Part shown: piece after piece, positions 27,301 to 35,146 of the stretch
Layout of the letters: the number at the start of each line of letters is the position of its first letter
Position numbering within the stretch: the first letter of the stretch is position 1
NCBI GenBank assembly: GCA_016710285.1
Contig: JADJXR010000001.1
Location: forward strand, 1,302,001 to 1,366,000
DNA: 64,000 bases
Reading direction: 5' to 3'
DNA from: Chlorobiota bacterium
GTDB lineage: Bacteria; Bacteroidota; Ignavibacteria; OLB7
Notes under the pieces: generated by a model
What the model was told of the DNA's origin: nothing
The model's input: the letters and a program-made list of their open reading frames with translations, nothing else
Database searches by the model: none
Program-made: the position numbers and the translations under genes

Positions 27301-27457
27301 CCAGCAGATTTGGGGGAACGAACCACGCCAATTCCCAGCCGGTGAGCAGGCACTTGCCATTGATCTTTCCGCGCTGCCGCAAGGAACCTGCTACGTGGCA
27401 ATCACCGCAAACGGCCAGCAGACAACCGCCCCGCTAACAATCATCCGGCAACGGTAA
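24308..27457 (+). CDS. Secreted subtilisin-like serine protease with BNR/Ycf48-like repeats and T9SS sorting domain
   Basis: 1049 residues. Signal peptide MRTFSTLPLLLLCSMAYLANA; prosegment to about residue 145. The S8 catalytic triad is complete: D179 (IGIIDSGVEW), H261 (LPHGTLVAG) and S424 (NGTSLAAPIVSGAAAL), with the oxyanion Asn in AAAGNEG (N359). After a beta domain (about 490-600) come BNR/Ycf48-type repeats (TTDGETWEPF, TTNGGKAWEKV, TTDGGATWTPV, DDRGQTWRVV, TVDGGKTWQPR), which usually fold as a propeller. The C-terminal part is a T9SS type A sorting domain (SPNPASGAATVRFQL, LPQGTCYVAI). It probably digests proteins outside the cell. It ends in a convergent arrangement with ygfZ. Confidence 0.92.
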   Translation: MRTFSTLPLLLLCSMAYLANAQQRPAGVPPLPQSAAPAPHYRPGVVILKLKASVPNRRGTPLFGIPAIDAALRQAGVTQRRPLYPMAPYSPAEFFSIATNQFSRTYVVEYGGPIAPQTLAEQLRETGLVEYAAPYRAFRVANTPNDPRIGEQYWVDQIEAEAAWAITTGDTSIAIGIIDSGVEWSHEDLRDNIATNWGESGTDGSGKEKQTNGIDDDGNGYVDDFYGWDFIGNLSQQEFEDSLFKPDNDPQPQQTPDLLPHGTLVAGCASAATNNGRGIAGLGYRTRLILTKCSPDSSGRELYEVYDAMRYAVDRGARILNLSWGATERELAPGELEAITEAVDYARSNNVLVVAAAGNEGSLLERYPFYPASLPTVLSVGASNAGNAAAGFSNYGTGVTLFAPGQGVLSTSNGNEYAADNGTSLAAPIVSGAAALVMALHPDWTPEQVMMQLRVTGDTLRTTHPYTYRRLNIRRALEANRDLTAATGTIPGIAMSGYALHGNASDTIRSEADRVKVRLTLTNWLAPAKAIQISPWSRSMLLADPVTIQTMGTKETQQVEIVARLNPEHNLFSEGKSVLILELTNGEGYRDVIGIPIEVDLPGLRTQRINQSAGNGRAVIVGVAAPSRREAWALGFVSLGSNGWFSTAARTTDGETWEPFARIPETENLTLRAIHAVDSNNAVVVGYGRPDGELESFLFRTTNGGKAWEKVQITAVGDEPTRVWMFDDKEGVVCGKSRNGASSGVGRTTDGGATWTPVALPDRLERPEDGIMATVGNTIYLTRVGRDAGLQPDLTRIYRSDDRGQTWRVVDTLPQQTEATSIAFTTAEEGMIQLTDYGSNQANPLQATVDGGKTWQPRSVPIGYTPSQFLAIQDHIYLATQGRGLELTGGLFASSTVGETWEYIPIPAGINFLNLGYGSQMAGGSDGEGRTLWLAQYTLYRYRQAKTSAVPIRQELAEAEGAVASMAVSPNPASGAATVRFQLRHPASVQIALFASNGQQIWGNEPRQFPAGEQALAIDLSALPQGTCYVAITANGQQTTAPLTIIRQR

Positions 27458-27488
27458 GTGTGATACTGATGGAGGATGGAGAAGGTAG

Positions 27489-27511
27489 CCGCCCCGTTTC
27501 AGTCGGGGCGG
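27489..27511. terminator. GC-rich hairpin between convergent genes
   Basis: The arms CCGCCCCG and CGGGGCGG enclose TTTCAGT. No T-run follows on either strand, so it may be a rho-dependent or attenuating structure rather than an intrinsic terminator. Part of the sequence (GGTAGCCGCCCCG) recurs near 61640. Confidence 0.4.
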
Positions 27512-27515
27512 TGCC

Positions 27516-28511
27516 TCACCTCCCCGCTGCATCAAACGGAAGTTTCACCAACATCCCCGCGCCAACCGTTGCGCCGCCCGATTGCAGCTCCACGCGGTAG
27601 CCAGGAATTGCGTGCTGGGTTCGGATGTACGCCAGCGCAATCCTCCCCCCAACCAACGGCGACTCCGCCAGCGACGTAAGCAGCCCAATCTTCTTGCCCT
27701 CCACCGGATCATGGACATCCACCTCTTCCGGGAATCCCTCCATTCCCTCAATCACCACCCCCATCAGGTGGCGTTGGACCTTATCGTAGGTGTCCAGCCG
27801 GGCAATCACTTCTTGGCCGATGTAGCAGCCTTTGGTCCAGGAGATCAGCTGCGAAAGCCCGGCCTCCAGCGGGTTGTAGCTTTCGCTAAGCTCGGCTCCA
27901 ATCCAGGGCTGCCCTGCTTCGATCCGCAAGGCGTGCCATGTTTCTGGGGTGATCTTGGATATCCCTTGTTCCAGGAATTGCGCGGCAACATCGGCGGCGC
28001 GGGCGGCTGGCGCAAGTGCCAGAAACGCCCCGGCCCCGTTCAACCGTGTGTCGCGCAAAATGATAAGGCCCGATTCGGAAACCGCGAACGCGCCCGCGTC
28101 GGGAATCTGGCAACCGGCCACGGCGGAAAGCTGCGATTTTGCTTGCTGGCCATAGACCCCGAACAGCGCGAACTCGGGCGTTGCGTCGGCGGTCGTGAAG
28201 TCATCCATGATGGTATATTTATCCAGCCATGCGCGCACGCCGGGGACGTCGGTCCCAAGCAGCACCATCAGCAGGTGGTCGCCAAATTCCAGGATGCGGG
28301 GGACCTCAACAACCCGCCCTTTGTCGGAACTCAGGATCGTTGTCCCCTCTTCCCCGGGCCGAAGCTGGCTGACGGCGTTGGTCGAAAGCCGGTGAAGCAG
28401 GTCCAGGCGGTCGCTGCCGGTCCCGCGAATGATGCCCCGCTGAAATTCCACGAACACCGTGCCGCTTTGTGCGGCGGAATAATGGTCAGGATTTGGAATG
28501 CTGGTAAGCAT
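27516..28511 (-). CDS. ygfZ: Folate-binding protein YgfZ family (iron-sulfur cluster repair)
   Basis: 331 residues. It has the GcvT-like fold and the YgfZ signature KGCYIGQE (in SWTKGCYIGQEVIARLD), with LHRLSTNAV near the N-terminus. YgfZ proteins use folate to help maintain Fe-S enzymes, notably radical-SAM MiaB. I chose the ATG at 28511 (MLTSIPNPDHYSAAQS) because upstream sequence is unrelated to the family. Divergent from the M1-type peptidase gene, 133 bp apart. It is convergent with the subtilisin gene. Confidence 0.88.
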   Translation of the reverse strand: MLTSIPNPDHYSAAQSGTVFVEFQRGIIRGTGSDRLDLLHRLSTNAVSQLRPGEEGTTILSSDKGRVVEVPRILEFGDHLLMVLLGTDVPGVRAWLDKYTIMDDFTTADATPEFALFGVYGQQAKSQLSAVAGCQIPDAGAFAVSESGLIILRDTRLNGAGAFLALAPAARAADVAAQFLEQGISKITPETWHALRIEAGQPWIGAELSESYNPLEAGLSQLISWTKGCYIGQEVIARLDTYDKVQRHLMGVVIEGMEGFPEEVDVHDPVEGKKIGLLTSLAESPLVGGRIALAYIRTQHAIPGYRVELQSGGATVGAGMLVKLPFDAAGR

Positions 28512-28644
28512 GATTGAGTATCTGGTAGAGTCTCTACGGATAAATGTGATTGCGCCCTTCCGTGCCGAATTTTTCCGTGCCAAATTCTTCGCGCCCGCTG
28601 CAACGGTTCCACAAGGTCTTCTAACTCCAGAACAACGTTCCCCA

Positions 28645-31600
28645 ATGCCACGATTGCTTCGCTTGCTTCCCCTGCTCCTTCTTCTTTCCCCCCTTCCGGC
28701 CTCGGTTGCCCACGCATGGCAGCAACGGGTGGAATATACCATGGAGATCGCGCTTGACGTTCCCGCCCACAGTTACGATGGGAAGCAGACGCTTCGCTAC
28801 ACCAACAACTCCCCCGACACGCTTCGCGAGGTCTTCTATCACCTCTATTACGAAGCCTTCAAGCCCGGGAGCGTGATGGACCGGCGCAACGAATCCCTTC
28901 CCGATGGCCACTTGCACATCGGCAGCCTTTCCACCGATGAACAGGGCCAGGTGGCGATTGCAGCAATGACGCAAGATGGATTGCCGGTGGAGTGGGATGT
29001 GGAGGAGACGATCCTTCGCGTCAGGCTGGCGCAACCGTTGCTTCCTGGCGCAACCACTTCCCTTGCGATGGCGTGGCGAACCCGCATCCCCAAACTGACG
29101 CGGCGCGGCGGATGGATGAGCCGCGAAGGGGTGGAATTCTCGATGTCGCAATGGTATCCAAAACTGTGCGAGTATGATGCCAGCGGCTGGCACAACGATG
29201 AGTACGCCGGGCGCGAGTTCTACGGCGTGTGGGGGAATTTCAACGTGGCGATTACCCTTCCGGCGCGCTACGTGGTTGGCGCAACCGGAACGGTGATGAA
29301 CCCGCAAGAAGTCCGATGCGGGTACCAGGTGGAGTTCCCCAACAACGGACGGCCATCCCCTTCCTACCACGACACCATCATCGCCGAGCCAGCAAAGGGG
29401 GAAACGGGGATGAAGACCTGGCGATTCCGTGCCGAGAACGTCCACGATTTTGCATGGGTTGCCGACCCCGATTACCTGCACCGCATTGCCCAGTGGAACG
29501 GCATCACAATCCACATTTTGGTGAAACGGGGCATCGCCTTTGCCTGGGGAAACGCGGCTGAGTACACCATCCGTTCGATGGAGTATTTCACCCGCCGATT
29601 TGGGGAATACACGTGGCCGCAGTTCACCGTTGCAATGGCCGGCGACGGGGGGATGGAGTACCCGATGCTGATTATGATTACCGGCAACCGTGGCCAACAA
29701 TCGCTGGCATCGGTGATTGCCCACGAGCTTGGCCACCAGTGGTTCTACGGAATGGTTGGCAACAACGAAACCCAAGAAGCATGGATGGATGAAGGCTTCA
29801 CGCAGTTCCTGACCGAGGAGGCAATGCGGAACGTCCTGTTCCCGCTGCGGACCAACCCCTTCACCGGATTGGACGCGATGATCTACCCCTGGGACGACCA
29901 CCCGTGGCGCGATGTGGAATCCACCTACGGCCTGACCGTTGGCGGATTTATCGAACCCCTTTCCACCTTCCACGATTGGCACAGCGACGGGCTGACGGCT
30001 CGCGAGGTCTATTTCAAGGGAATGGCGGTGGTGCGGATGCTGCGCGATATGCTGGGGGAAGATCTGTTCGACCACGGAATCCGAACGTACGTGAACCGCT
30101 GGCGATACCGCCACCCAAGCTACCGCGATTTTGAAAAAGCGATGGAGGACGCAACCGGAATGCGGCTGGATTGGTTCTTCAACCAGTGGGTCGTCCAGAA
30201 TACAACCTGCGATTACGCCATTGACGCGGTCGGCTGCCAGCAAGCCCCCAACGGAACGTGGCAAACCACCGTGGAGCTTTCCAACCGCGACCACGTTGTG
30301 ATGCCGCTGGACCTTCAACTCCATTACGACGATGGGACGATTGCCACCGCGAACATCCCGATTGAGTTCTGGCGGAAGCCTGGAATGGACTTCAATCTTC
30401 CCCGCTGGAGCTGGATGGAGCGGAAGTACCGCGCCACGTTCGCCACGCCGAAGCGGGTGGAAAAAGTGGTGGTGGATCCATCCCTTTCCATGCTGGACCT
30501 GGACCGCACGAACAACACCGCCAGCACAGGTTTCTTGGCCAACCTTCTGCCAGAAAGCAGCGTTGGTTGGTGGACCCGGTGGGAGTATTCGCAGCCGCTG
30601 GAGAAGTATGCAATCCGGCTGCGGCCAACGCTTTGGTACGCCCAAGCCGATGGGGTTCAGCCCGGGTTTGTGGCCGATGGAGGCTACATCTACGACCGCT
30701 ACAACGCGAAGGCTGGCCTGTACTACAACGTCAAGTCGGGGCGGGTGGATTATGATGTTCGGTACAACAGCACGTTCGGCTTGCTGGGGCAGCAGTCGCG
30801 GGTGGACCTGTTCGCCACCAACAACGACGGGGTCCAGAAATGGGGATTCCAACTCACGAAAAAAATCCCGATGCCCACCGCTGCCCAATACTCGCCGCAC
30901 ACGTTCCGTCTTGCCGCCGAGCGCGAAGTCCTTGTTGGACCGAACTATCCAAACGCCCTTGCCCCCTGGAGCGGCGGGCCAAGCAACATCATCAGCTTTG
31001 GCTACCAGTTCGCCACGCTGCAACGGCTGGGGAACTTCTTCCGCACCGATCTGAGTTTCGATGCAAGTTTTGCCAGCCGCGTTCGGTCGGGTGGCGAACG
31101 TCAGGGTGAGTTCACGCAATGGACGCTGCAAAGCCAGGGGGCGTGGCGTTGGCTGGGGTTGCAGTTCGGTGGCGATCTGTTTGCCGGGACATCGGTTGGG
31201 GACCCGCCGGACCAGCGGTTGTTCAATGCCGCCGGCGCACGCTCCATCCAGATGCACCAGAACCCGATCCATCGGCTGGCAATGAACGCCCGGCCTGGGT
31301 TCGGGGCGCGGAATCATCTGGCACTCCCCACCGAAGGCTACCTCCTTTCGCTCCTCAGCAATGGCTTTGCCGAAACCCGCTACGGGCGCAGCCTGCTGAA
31401 CGGCCGGATCACGGTCGGCAATCTGAACCCGTTCGCCTCGCTGATCTCCGTCCCCTACCTGCGTGAGTTTGACGTTGCGGCCTACGCGGCTGCCGGCTGG
31501 CTGTTCCCGGGCGAAGTCACCTTCGGCGGCTTCCGAACGCTCCATGCCGAAGCGGGCGTTGTGGCCTCGGCAGATCTTTTGGAGTTGCTTGATGAACTCT

Positions 31601-31740
31601 TCCTTCCATCGGCCATTGTTGCCGCGCTGGATTCCCCCGCGCCGGTTCGGCTAAGCCTCCATCTTCCGTTTTGGGCAAGCTCACCGTTGCTTCCCAAAGA
31701 AGGGGTTGCGTATCGGTTCGCCATTGGGGTCAGCCTGTAG
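28645..31740 (+). CDS. M1 family metallopeptidase with C-terminal beta-barrel-like domain
   Basis: 1031 residues. The signal peptide is MPRLLRLLPLLLLLSPLPAS. An M1 N-terminal beta domain follows, then the substrate-binding GGMEYP at about 335-340, HELGH at 360-364 and the third zinc ligand E383 in WMDEGFTQF. The Leu/His-rich zinc region HELGHQWFYG is intact, so the enzyme is probably an active aminopeptidase. The catalytic and helical domains end at about 600. The remaining 400 or so residues are alternating aromatic/hydrophobic strands (LYYNVKSGRVDYDVRYNS, FRTDLSFDASFASRV) closing with YRFAIGVSL, like an outer-membrane barrel. It would thus tether the peptidase to the outer membrane; this is inference. 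The start at 28645 opens the signal peptide. Confidence 0.85.
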   Translation: MPRLLRLLPLLLLLSPLPASVAHAWQQRVEYTMEIALDVPAHSYDGKQTLRYTNNSPDTLREVFYHLYYEAFKPGSVMDRRNESLPDGHLHIGSLSTDEQGQVAIAAMTQDGLPVEWDVEETILRVRLAQPLLPGATTSLAMAWRTRIPKLTRRGGWMSREGVEFSMSQWYPKLCEYDASGWHNDEYAGREFYGVWGNFNVAITLPARYVVGATGTVMNPQEVRCGYQVEFPNNGRPSPSYHDTIIAEPAKGETGMKTWRFRAENVHDFAWVADPDYLHRIAQWNGITIHILVKRGIAFAWGNAAEYTIRSMEYFTRRFGEYTWPQFTVAMAGDGGMEYPMLIMITGNRGQQSLASVIAHELGHQWFYGMVGNNETQEAWMDEGFTQFLTEEAMRNVLFPLRTNPFTGLDAMIYPWDDHPWRDVESTYGLTVGGFIEPLSTFHDWHSDGLTAREVYFKGMAVVRMLRDMLGEDLFDHGIRTYVNRWRYRHPSYRDFEKAMEDATGMRLDWFFNQWVVQNTTCDYAIDAVGCQQAPNGTWQTTVELSNRDHVVMPLDLQLHYDDGTIATANIPIEFWRKPGMDFNLPRWSWMERKYRATFATPKRVEKVVVDPSLSMLDLDRTNNTASTGFLANLLPESSVGWWTRWEYSQPLEKYAIRLRPTLWYAQADGVQPGFVADGGYIYDRYNAKAGLYYNVKSGRVDYDVRYNSTFGLLGQQSRVDLFATNNDGVQKWGFQLTKKIPMPTAAQYSPHTFRLAAEREVLVGPNYPNALAPWSGGPSNIISFGYQFATLQRLGNFFRTDLSFDASFASRVRSGGERQGEFTQWTLQSQGAWRWLGLQFGGDLFAGTSVGDPPDQRLFNAAGARSIQMHQNPIHRLAMNARPGFGARNHLALPTEGYLLSLLSNGFAETRYGRSLLNGRITVGNLNPFASLISVPYLREFDVAAYAAAGWLFPGEVTFGGFRTLHAEAGVVASADLLELLDELFLPSAIVAALDSPAPVRLSLHLPFWASSPLLPKEGVAYRFAIGVSL

Positions 31741-31822
31741 CGTCCGCCGGAACAGCGGCACGCGGGAAGCACGTGGCAGGCGCGCCAATTATTTCCATGA
31801 ATCAACGATCCAGGATCAGCCA

Positions 31823-32488
31823 ATGAACATTGCAGTGCTTGGGACCGGAGTTGTTGGCAAGACGATTGCCACAGCGTTAGTTGAACTTGGCCATTCGGTG
31901 CGGATGGGGTCCCGCACGGCCAACAATCCGAAGGCAGCCGAATGGGCCGCAGGGGCGGGAAGCAACGGATCGCACGGGACGTTTGCCGATGCTGCGGCGT
32001 TCGGCAACGTTGCCCTCCTTTGCCTGCTTGGGACCGGGGCGTTGGAGGCGTTGGAGCTTGCCGAGGAGGAGAACTTGAACGACAAGATCATCATTGACAT
32101 CACCAACCCGCTCGACTTCTCGAAGGCCGATTTTGCGCGGGGGATTGGGCCAACGCTGTACGTCAGCGGCGGCGGCGATTCGTTGGGGGAGCAAGTGCAG
32201 CGGCGGGTCCCGGGGGCGCACGTGGTGAAGGCCCTGAACACCGTCACCGCACGCGTGATGGTGAACCCGGGGATGCTTTCCGGCCAGCACGACCTGTTGA
32301 TCTGCGGCAACAATGCCGAAGCGAAGTCGCAGGTGAAGGAGTGGCTGCGCGAGTGGTTCGGCTGGCAATCCATTGTGGATTTGGGGGACATCACCGGCGC
32401 ACGCGCCACCGAAGGATACCTCCTTCTGTGGCTAAAATTATTTGGCGCGATTGGAACGCCGAACTTTAACTTGCGGGTGGTGCGCTAA
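31823..32488 (+). CDS. NADPH-dependent F420 reductase-type oxidoreductase
   Basis: 221 residues. A Rossmann dinucleotide fold opens with NIAVLGTGVVGKTIATALVELGH (GxGxxG), followed by VRMGSRTANNPKAAEWA. The basic MGSR suits NADP. IIDITNPLDFSKADF and VVKALNTVTARVM are typical of the F420:NADP oxidoreductase/NAD(P)-binding family that also includes many proteins not using F420. No F420 biosynthesis gene is in the window, so the second substrate is unknown. The start at 31823 was chosen because MNIAVLG is the natural N-terminus. It lies 82 bp after the M1-type peptidase gene and 67 bp before the next gene, same strand. Confidence 0.85.
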   Translation: MNIAVLGTGVVGKTIATALVELGHSVRMGSRTANNPKAAEWAAGAGSNGSHGTFADAAAFGNVALLCLLGTGALEALELAEEENLNDKIIIDITNPLDFSKADFARGIGPTLYVSGGGDSLGEQVQRRVPGAHVVKALNTVTARVMVNPGMLSGQHDLLICGNNAEAKSQVKEWLREWFGWQSIVDLGDITGARATEGYLLLWLKLFGAIGTPNFNLRVVR

Positions 32489-32555
32489 CACGCGGCGCAC
32501 CCCTTCCGCCGCAATCGCGCGAAACCTGTTCACGAATGCCGAACCTTTGCAGCTT

Positions 32556-34616
32556 ATGAACCAGCCAACGAAACGCCTTCTGCTCCTCCCGACGCTTCTG
32601 CTTCTGCTTCCCGTGATCCTTCTGGCCCAGGCCCCGCCGCGTGTGACGGTGCGGCTGCAACAGCCACCGCCAAACCAATTGCGGGTTTCGGATATGTGGA
32701 AGATTACCCTGACGAACAGCGGGCGCGCCACCGTCCGAATCTACCTGCAAGGAATCGCCACCGAGGTCCGCGACGGGCAAGTTGTGGACGCGCAAACCGC
32801 GCCGTTCGACCTTCCCCCAGGAACCAAACGGCTGACCGGACGCGAGGTGGAGCCGATAAAAGTCAACAGCAGCCACGGACGGTACAAGAACATCCTGCTG
32901 CAAACTGGGCTTGTTCCTTCCGGCGATTACACCATCTGCGTCTATGCCAAAGAAGTCGCCACCGAGGAGGTTGTGGGAAGCGATTGCTTCAACCAAGAAA
33001 TCCAAAACGTGAGCCTTGTGCTGATGACCCCCGACAACAGCACCAGCGTTGGCGATGACCTTCCGATGTTCAACTGGACCACCGCGCCGTTGCTTACCAC
33101 CGGCGCAACGTACAGCCTGAAAATTGTGGAGATGTTCGGGCAACAAAGCCCCACCAGCGCGATGGAGTCGAACCCCGCATATTTCCGGCAGGAGAACATC
33201 AGTGCCCGGAATTTCAGCTATCCCGTCTCGGCCTCGAAGTTCAAAAGTGGCGAGCAATACGCCTGGCAGGTGACGCTGTTCAACGATGGGGTGAAGGTTG
33301 CCGAAAGTGAGGTCTGGTCCTTTCTGTACGTGAAAACGCCGCCGCCACCGCCGCCGCCAAAATTCACGGCAGCGTTGTCGAAGTTTATGAAAGCCTACGG
33401 CGGCGGATCGTTCGACCAACTGTACGCGATTGCCCCCACCAACGACACCGGCTACATCCTTGCCGGAAAAACCCGCAGCTTCGGGGCCGGCGGCGACGAT
33501 GCGTACTTGGTGAAGGTGGACCACAGCGGCAACGTGCAATGGTCCCGCGCCTTTGGCGGAAGCAACGACGACGCAGCGTTCGGCGTGGCGCAAGCGCAGA
33601 ACGGCGGCTACATTGCCGTTGGCTACACCCGCAGCTTCAACGCTATGTTCGACGACATCTACGTGATAAAAACCGACGCGCAAGGGAACGTGCAATGGTC
33701 CCGAACCTACGGCGGCGGCGGCCACGACGCGGGCTACTCCATCATCCCAACCGCCAACAACAGCTACACCATTGCCGGGGTCCTGGGAACCGGCGACAGC
33801 TACGACGGCTATCTGCTCCGCATCGAAGTCAGCGGCGCGTTGGTCTGGAGCCGCAGCGTGGGGGGTGAGGATTATGATATTCTGAAATCGGTGGTTGAGC
33901 GTGGCGACGCGTTGTACGCCACCGGATGGACCCGCAGCTTCGGCAACGGCAACGACGACGCGATGGTGGCAAAAGTCAGCTCCAATGGAGGGGTGATGTG
34001 GGTGAAAGCCTGGGGAACCAAACGCGCCGAGCGGGGAACCGGAATTGCCGGCGGGCCATCGGGCTTTGCAACCTCCGGCTACACCCTGGGGAAATTGGGG
34101 GAGACCACCGAGTTCAAGGTGCTGGCCATTGGCTTCGCGAACGATGGCACGGACCAGGGGAAAGTGATTGCCCGCGCAGGGCTGTACAACGAAACGTTCG
34201 CCATTGCTGCCGATGCCAAAGGGGCGTTCCACCTTGCCGGCTACGCAAAGGGGACGGACCTAACAAACGTTGGCGGCGTTTTGATGATGAAGCTGAGCGG
34301 CAACGGCGGGCTGGAGTGGGCGAAGGTCTATCAATCCAAGGCACCAAGCGAGGGGCGCGCGATTGCAATGGCACGCGACGGCGGAATCGTGGTGGCCGGC
34401 TTCACCGAGGCGATTGGCGCGGGCGACGGGCTGCTGCTGAAAACCGACGGATTGGGGGTTGCCAAATGCGAAGAACTGGACCCCAAAGCCGTAGCCGATA
34501 TCACCGGATTGGAAGCAAGAGACCTCACCATTTTTGGAGTAGGCTCAATCGTTACCCCGCGGACCTCCATTGCCGCCACCGCCACCACCATCGAAACATT
34601 GATTTGCCCGAAATAA
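32556..34616 (+). CDS. Secreted protein with Ig-like region, proline linker and delta-60-type repeats
   Basis: About 686 residues. Signal peptide MNQPTKRLLLLPTLLLLLPV. Residues 25-260 are a beta-rich, Ig-like region (TVRLQQPPPNQLRVSDMWKITL, FNWTTAPLLTTGATYSLKI). A short proline run (KTPPPPPPPKF) leads to at least five repeats of about 50 residues with the pattern GYTRSF....DDxYVIKTDxxGNVQWSRxxGG. These are related to delta-60/SBBP-type propeller repeats. No T9SS sorting domain is seen; the protein ends ATTIETLICPK. It is probably periplasmic or on the surface. Function unknown. The ATG at 32556 starts the signal peptide; the upstream extension overlaps the reductase gene and was rejected. Confidence 0.78.
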   Translation: MNQPTKRLLLLPTLLLLLPVILLAQAPPRVTVRLQQPPPNQLRVSDMWKITLTNSGRATVRIYLQGIATEVRDGQVVDAQTAPFDLPPGTKRLTGREVEPIKVNSSHGRYKNILLQTGLVPSGDYTICVYAKEVATEEVVGSDCFNQEIQNVSLVLMTPDNSTSVGDDLPMFNWTTAPLLTTGATYSLKIVEMFGQQSPTSAMESNPAYFRQENISARNFSYPVSASKFKSGEQYAWQVTLFNDGVKVAESEVWSFLYVKTPPPPPPPKFTAALSKFMKAYGGGSFDQLYAIAPTNDTGYILAGKTRSFGAGGDDAYLVKVDHSGNVQWSRAFGGSNDDAAFGVAQAQNGGYIAVGYTRSFNAMFDDIYVIKTDAQGNVQWSRTYGGGGHDAGYSIIPTANNSYTIAGVLGTGDSYDGYLLRIEVSGALVWSRSVGGEDYDILKSVVERGDALYATGWTRSFGNGNDDAMVAKVSSNGGVMWVKAWGTKRAERGTGIAGGPSGFATSGYTLGKLGETTEFKVLAIGFANDGTDQGKVIARAGLYNETFAIAADAKGAFHLAGYAKGTDLTNVGGVLMMKLSGNGGLEWAKVYQSKAPSEGRAIAMARDGGIVVAGFTEAIGAGDGLLLKTDGLGVAKCEELDPKAVADITGLEARDLTIFGVGSIVTPRTSIAATATTIETLICPK

Positions 34617-34634
34617 GTGCCGCCAAAAAAATTA

Positions 34635-34667
34635 TCAGCAGGCCAAAGTGAACCTTTGGCCTGCTGA
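34635..34667. terminator. Intrinsic terminator, best fit minus strand
   Basis: A perfect 14-bp stem (TCAGCAGGCCAAAG / CTTTGGCCTGCTGA) with a 5-nt loop. On the minus strand it is followed by TAATTTTTTT, ideal for the zinc-ribbon gene ending at 34723. It lies 18 bp after the stop of the plus-strand gene, so it may serve both. Confidence 0.8.
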
Positions 34668-34722
34668 CTGACAAGAGGAGGGGAGCACCATCCGCTCCCC
34701 TCCCCTCCGCATCGCAATGGCA

Positions 34723-34977
34723 TCACCCCACCCGCCCCCCGCAGTGCGGGCAGTAGTTGGCGATTTGGTGGCGGATTGCCGCGCCGCATCGCCGGCACGT
34801 GCGCGGAAGCTGCGCGCCGCAGCAGACGCAGAATCGCTCCCCGGCAAACCCCACCGCAGCGCAGTTCGCACAGTGGACGGTCTGTTGTGCAACCCGGCGG
34901 AGCGGAATCCATGGCTGGGCCACAGTGTTGGATCTTCCGTTGGTTGCCGATTTCGCGGTTTGTTTTGCAAGCATCAT
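34723..34977 (-). CDS. Small double zinc-ribbon protein
   Basis: 84 residues. Four CxxC knuckles: C36/C39 (CANC), C50/C53 (CVCC), C61/C64 (CRRC) and C76/C79 (CPHC), so two zinc ribbons. The first 30 residues are basic and probably unstructured. No enzyme domain. Such proteins often bind nucleic acid or other proteins; the role is unknown. Two adjacent ATG codons (34977 and 34974) start it. It has its own terminator and is divergent from the AAA/BTAD regulator, with 169 bp between them. Confidence 0.75.
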   Translation of the reverse strand: MMLAKQTAKSATNGRSNTVAQPWIPLRRVAQQTVHCANCAAVGFAGERFCVCCGAQLPRTCRRCGAAIRHQIANYCPHCGGRVG

Positions 34978-35146
34978 GGGTGAAAGATATCCCCCGCCCC
35001 TTACGATTTCCTTCTGTTGATCTTACGCCCGGTTGTTCTTTCCCCGCAATTCCTCATTTTGCTCCCCTTCCTTGTCTGCAGCCAACCTTAGCCAACCTTC
35101 TCCTTGTTCTTTTTCTCTTCAACATTCACATTGCGGAGGGTCAGCC

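Noticed and set aside
28621..31545. 974-codon frame on the minus strand
   Set aside because: Antisense to the M1-type peptidase gene, which has intact catalytic motifs; the antisense protein shows none.
32466..34232. 588-codon frame on the minus strand
   Set aside because: Antisense to the delta-60-type repeat gene; no signal peptide or family.
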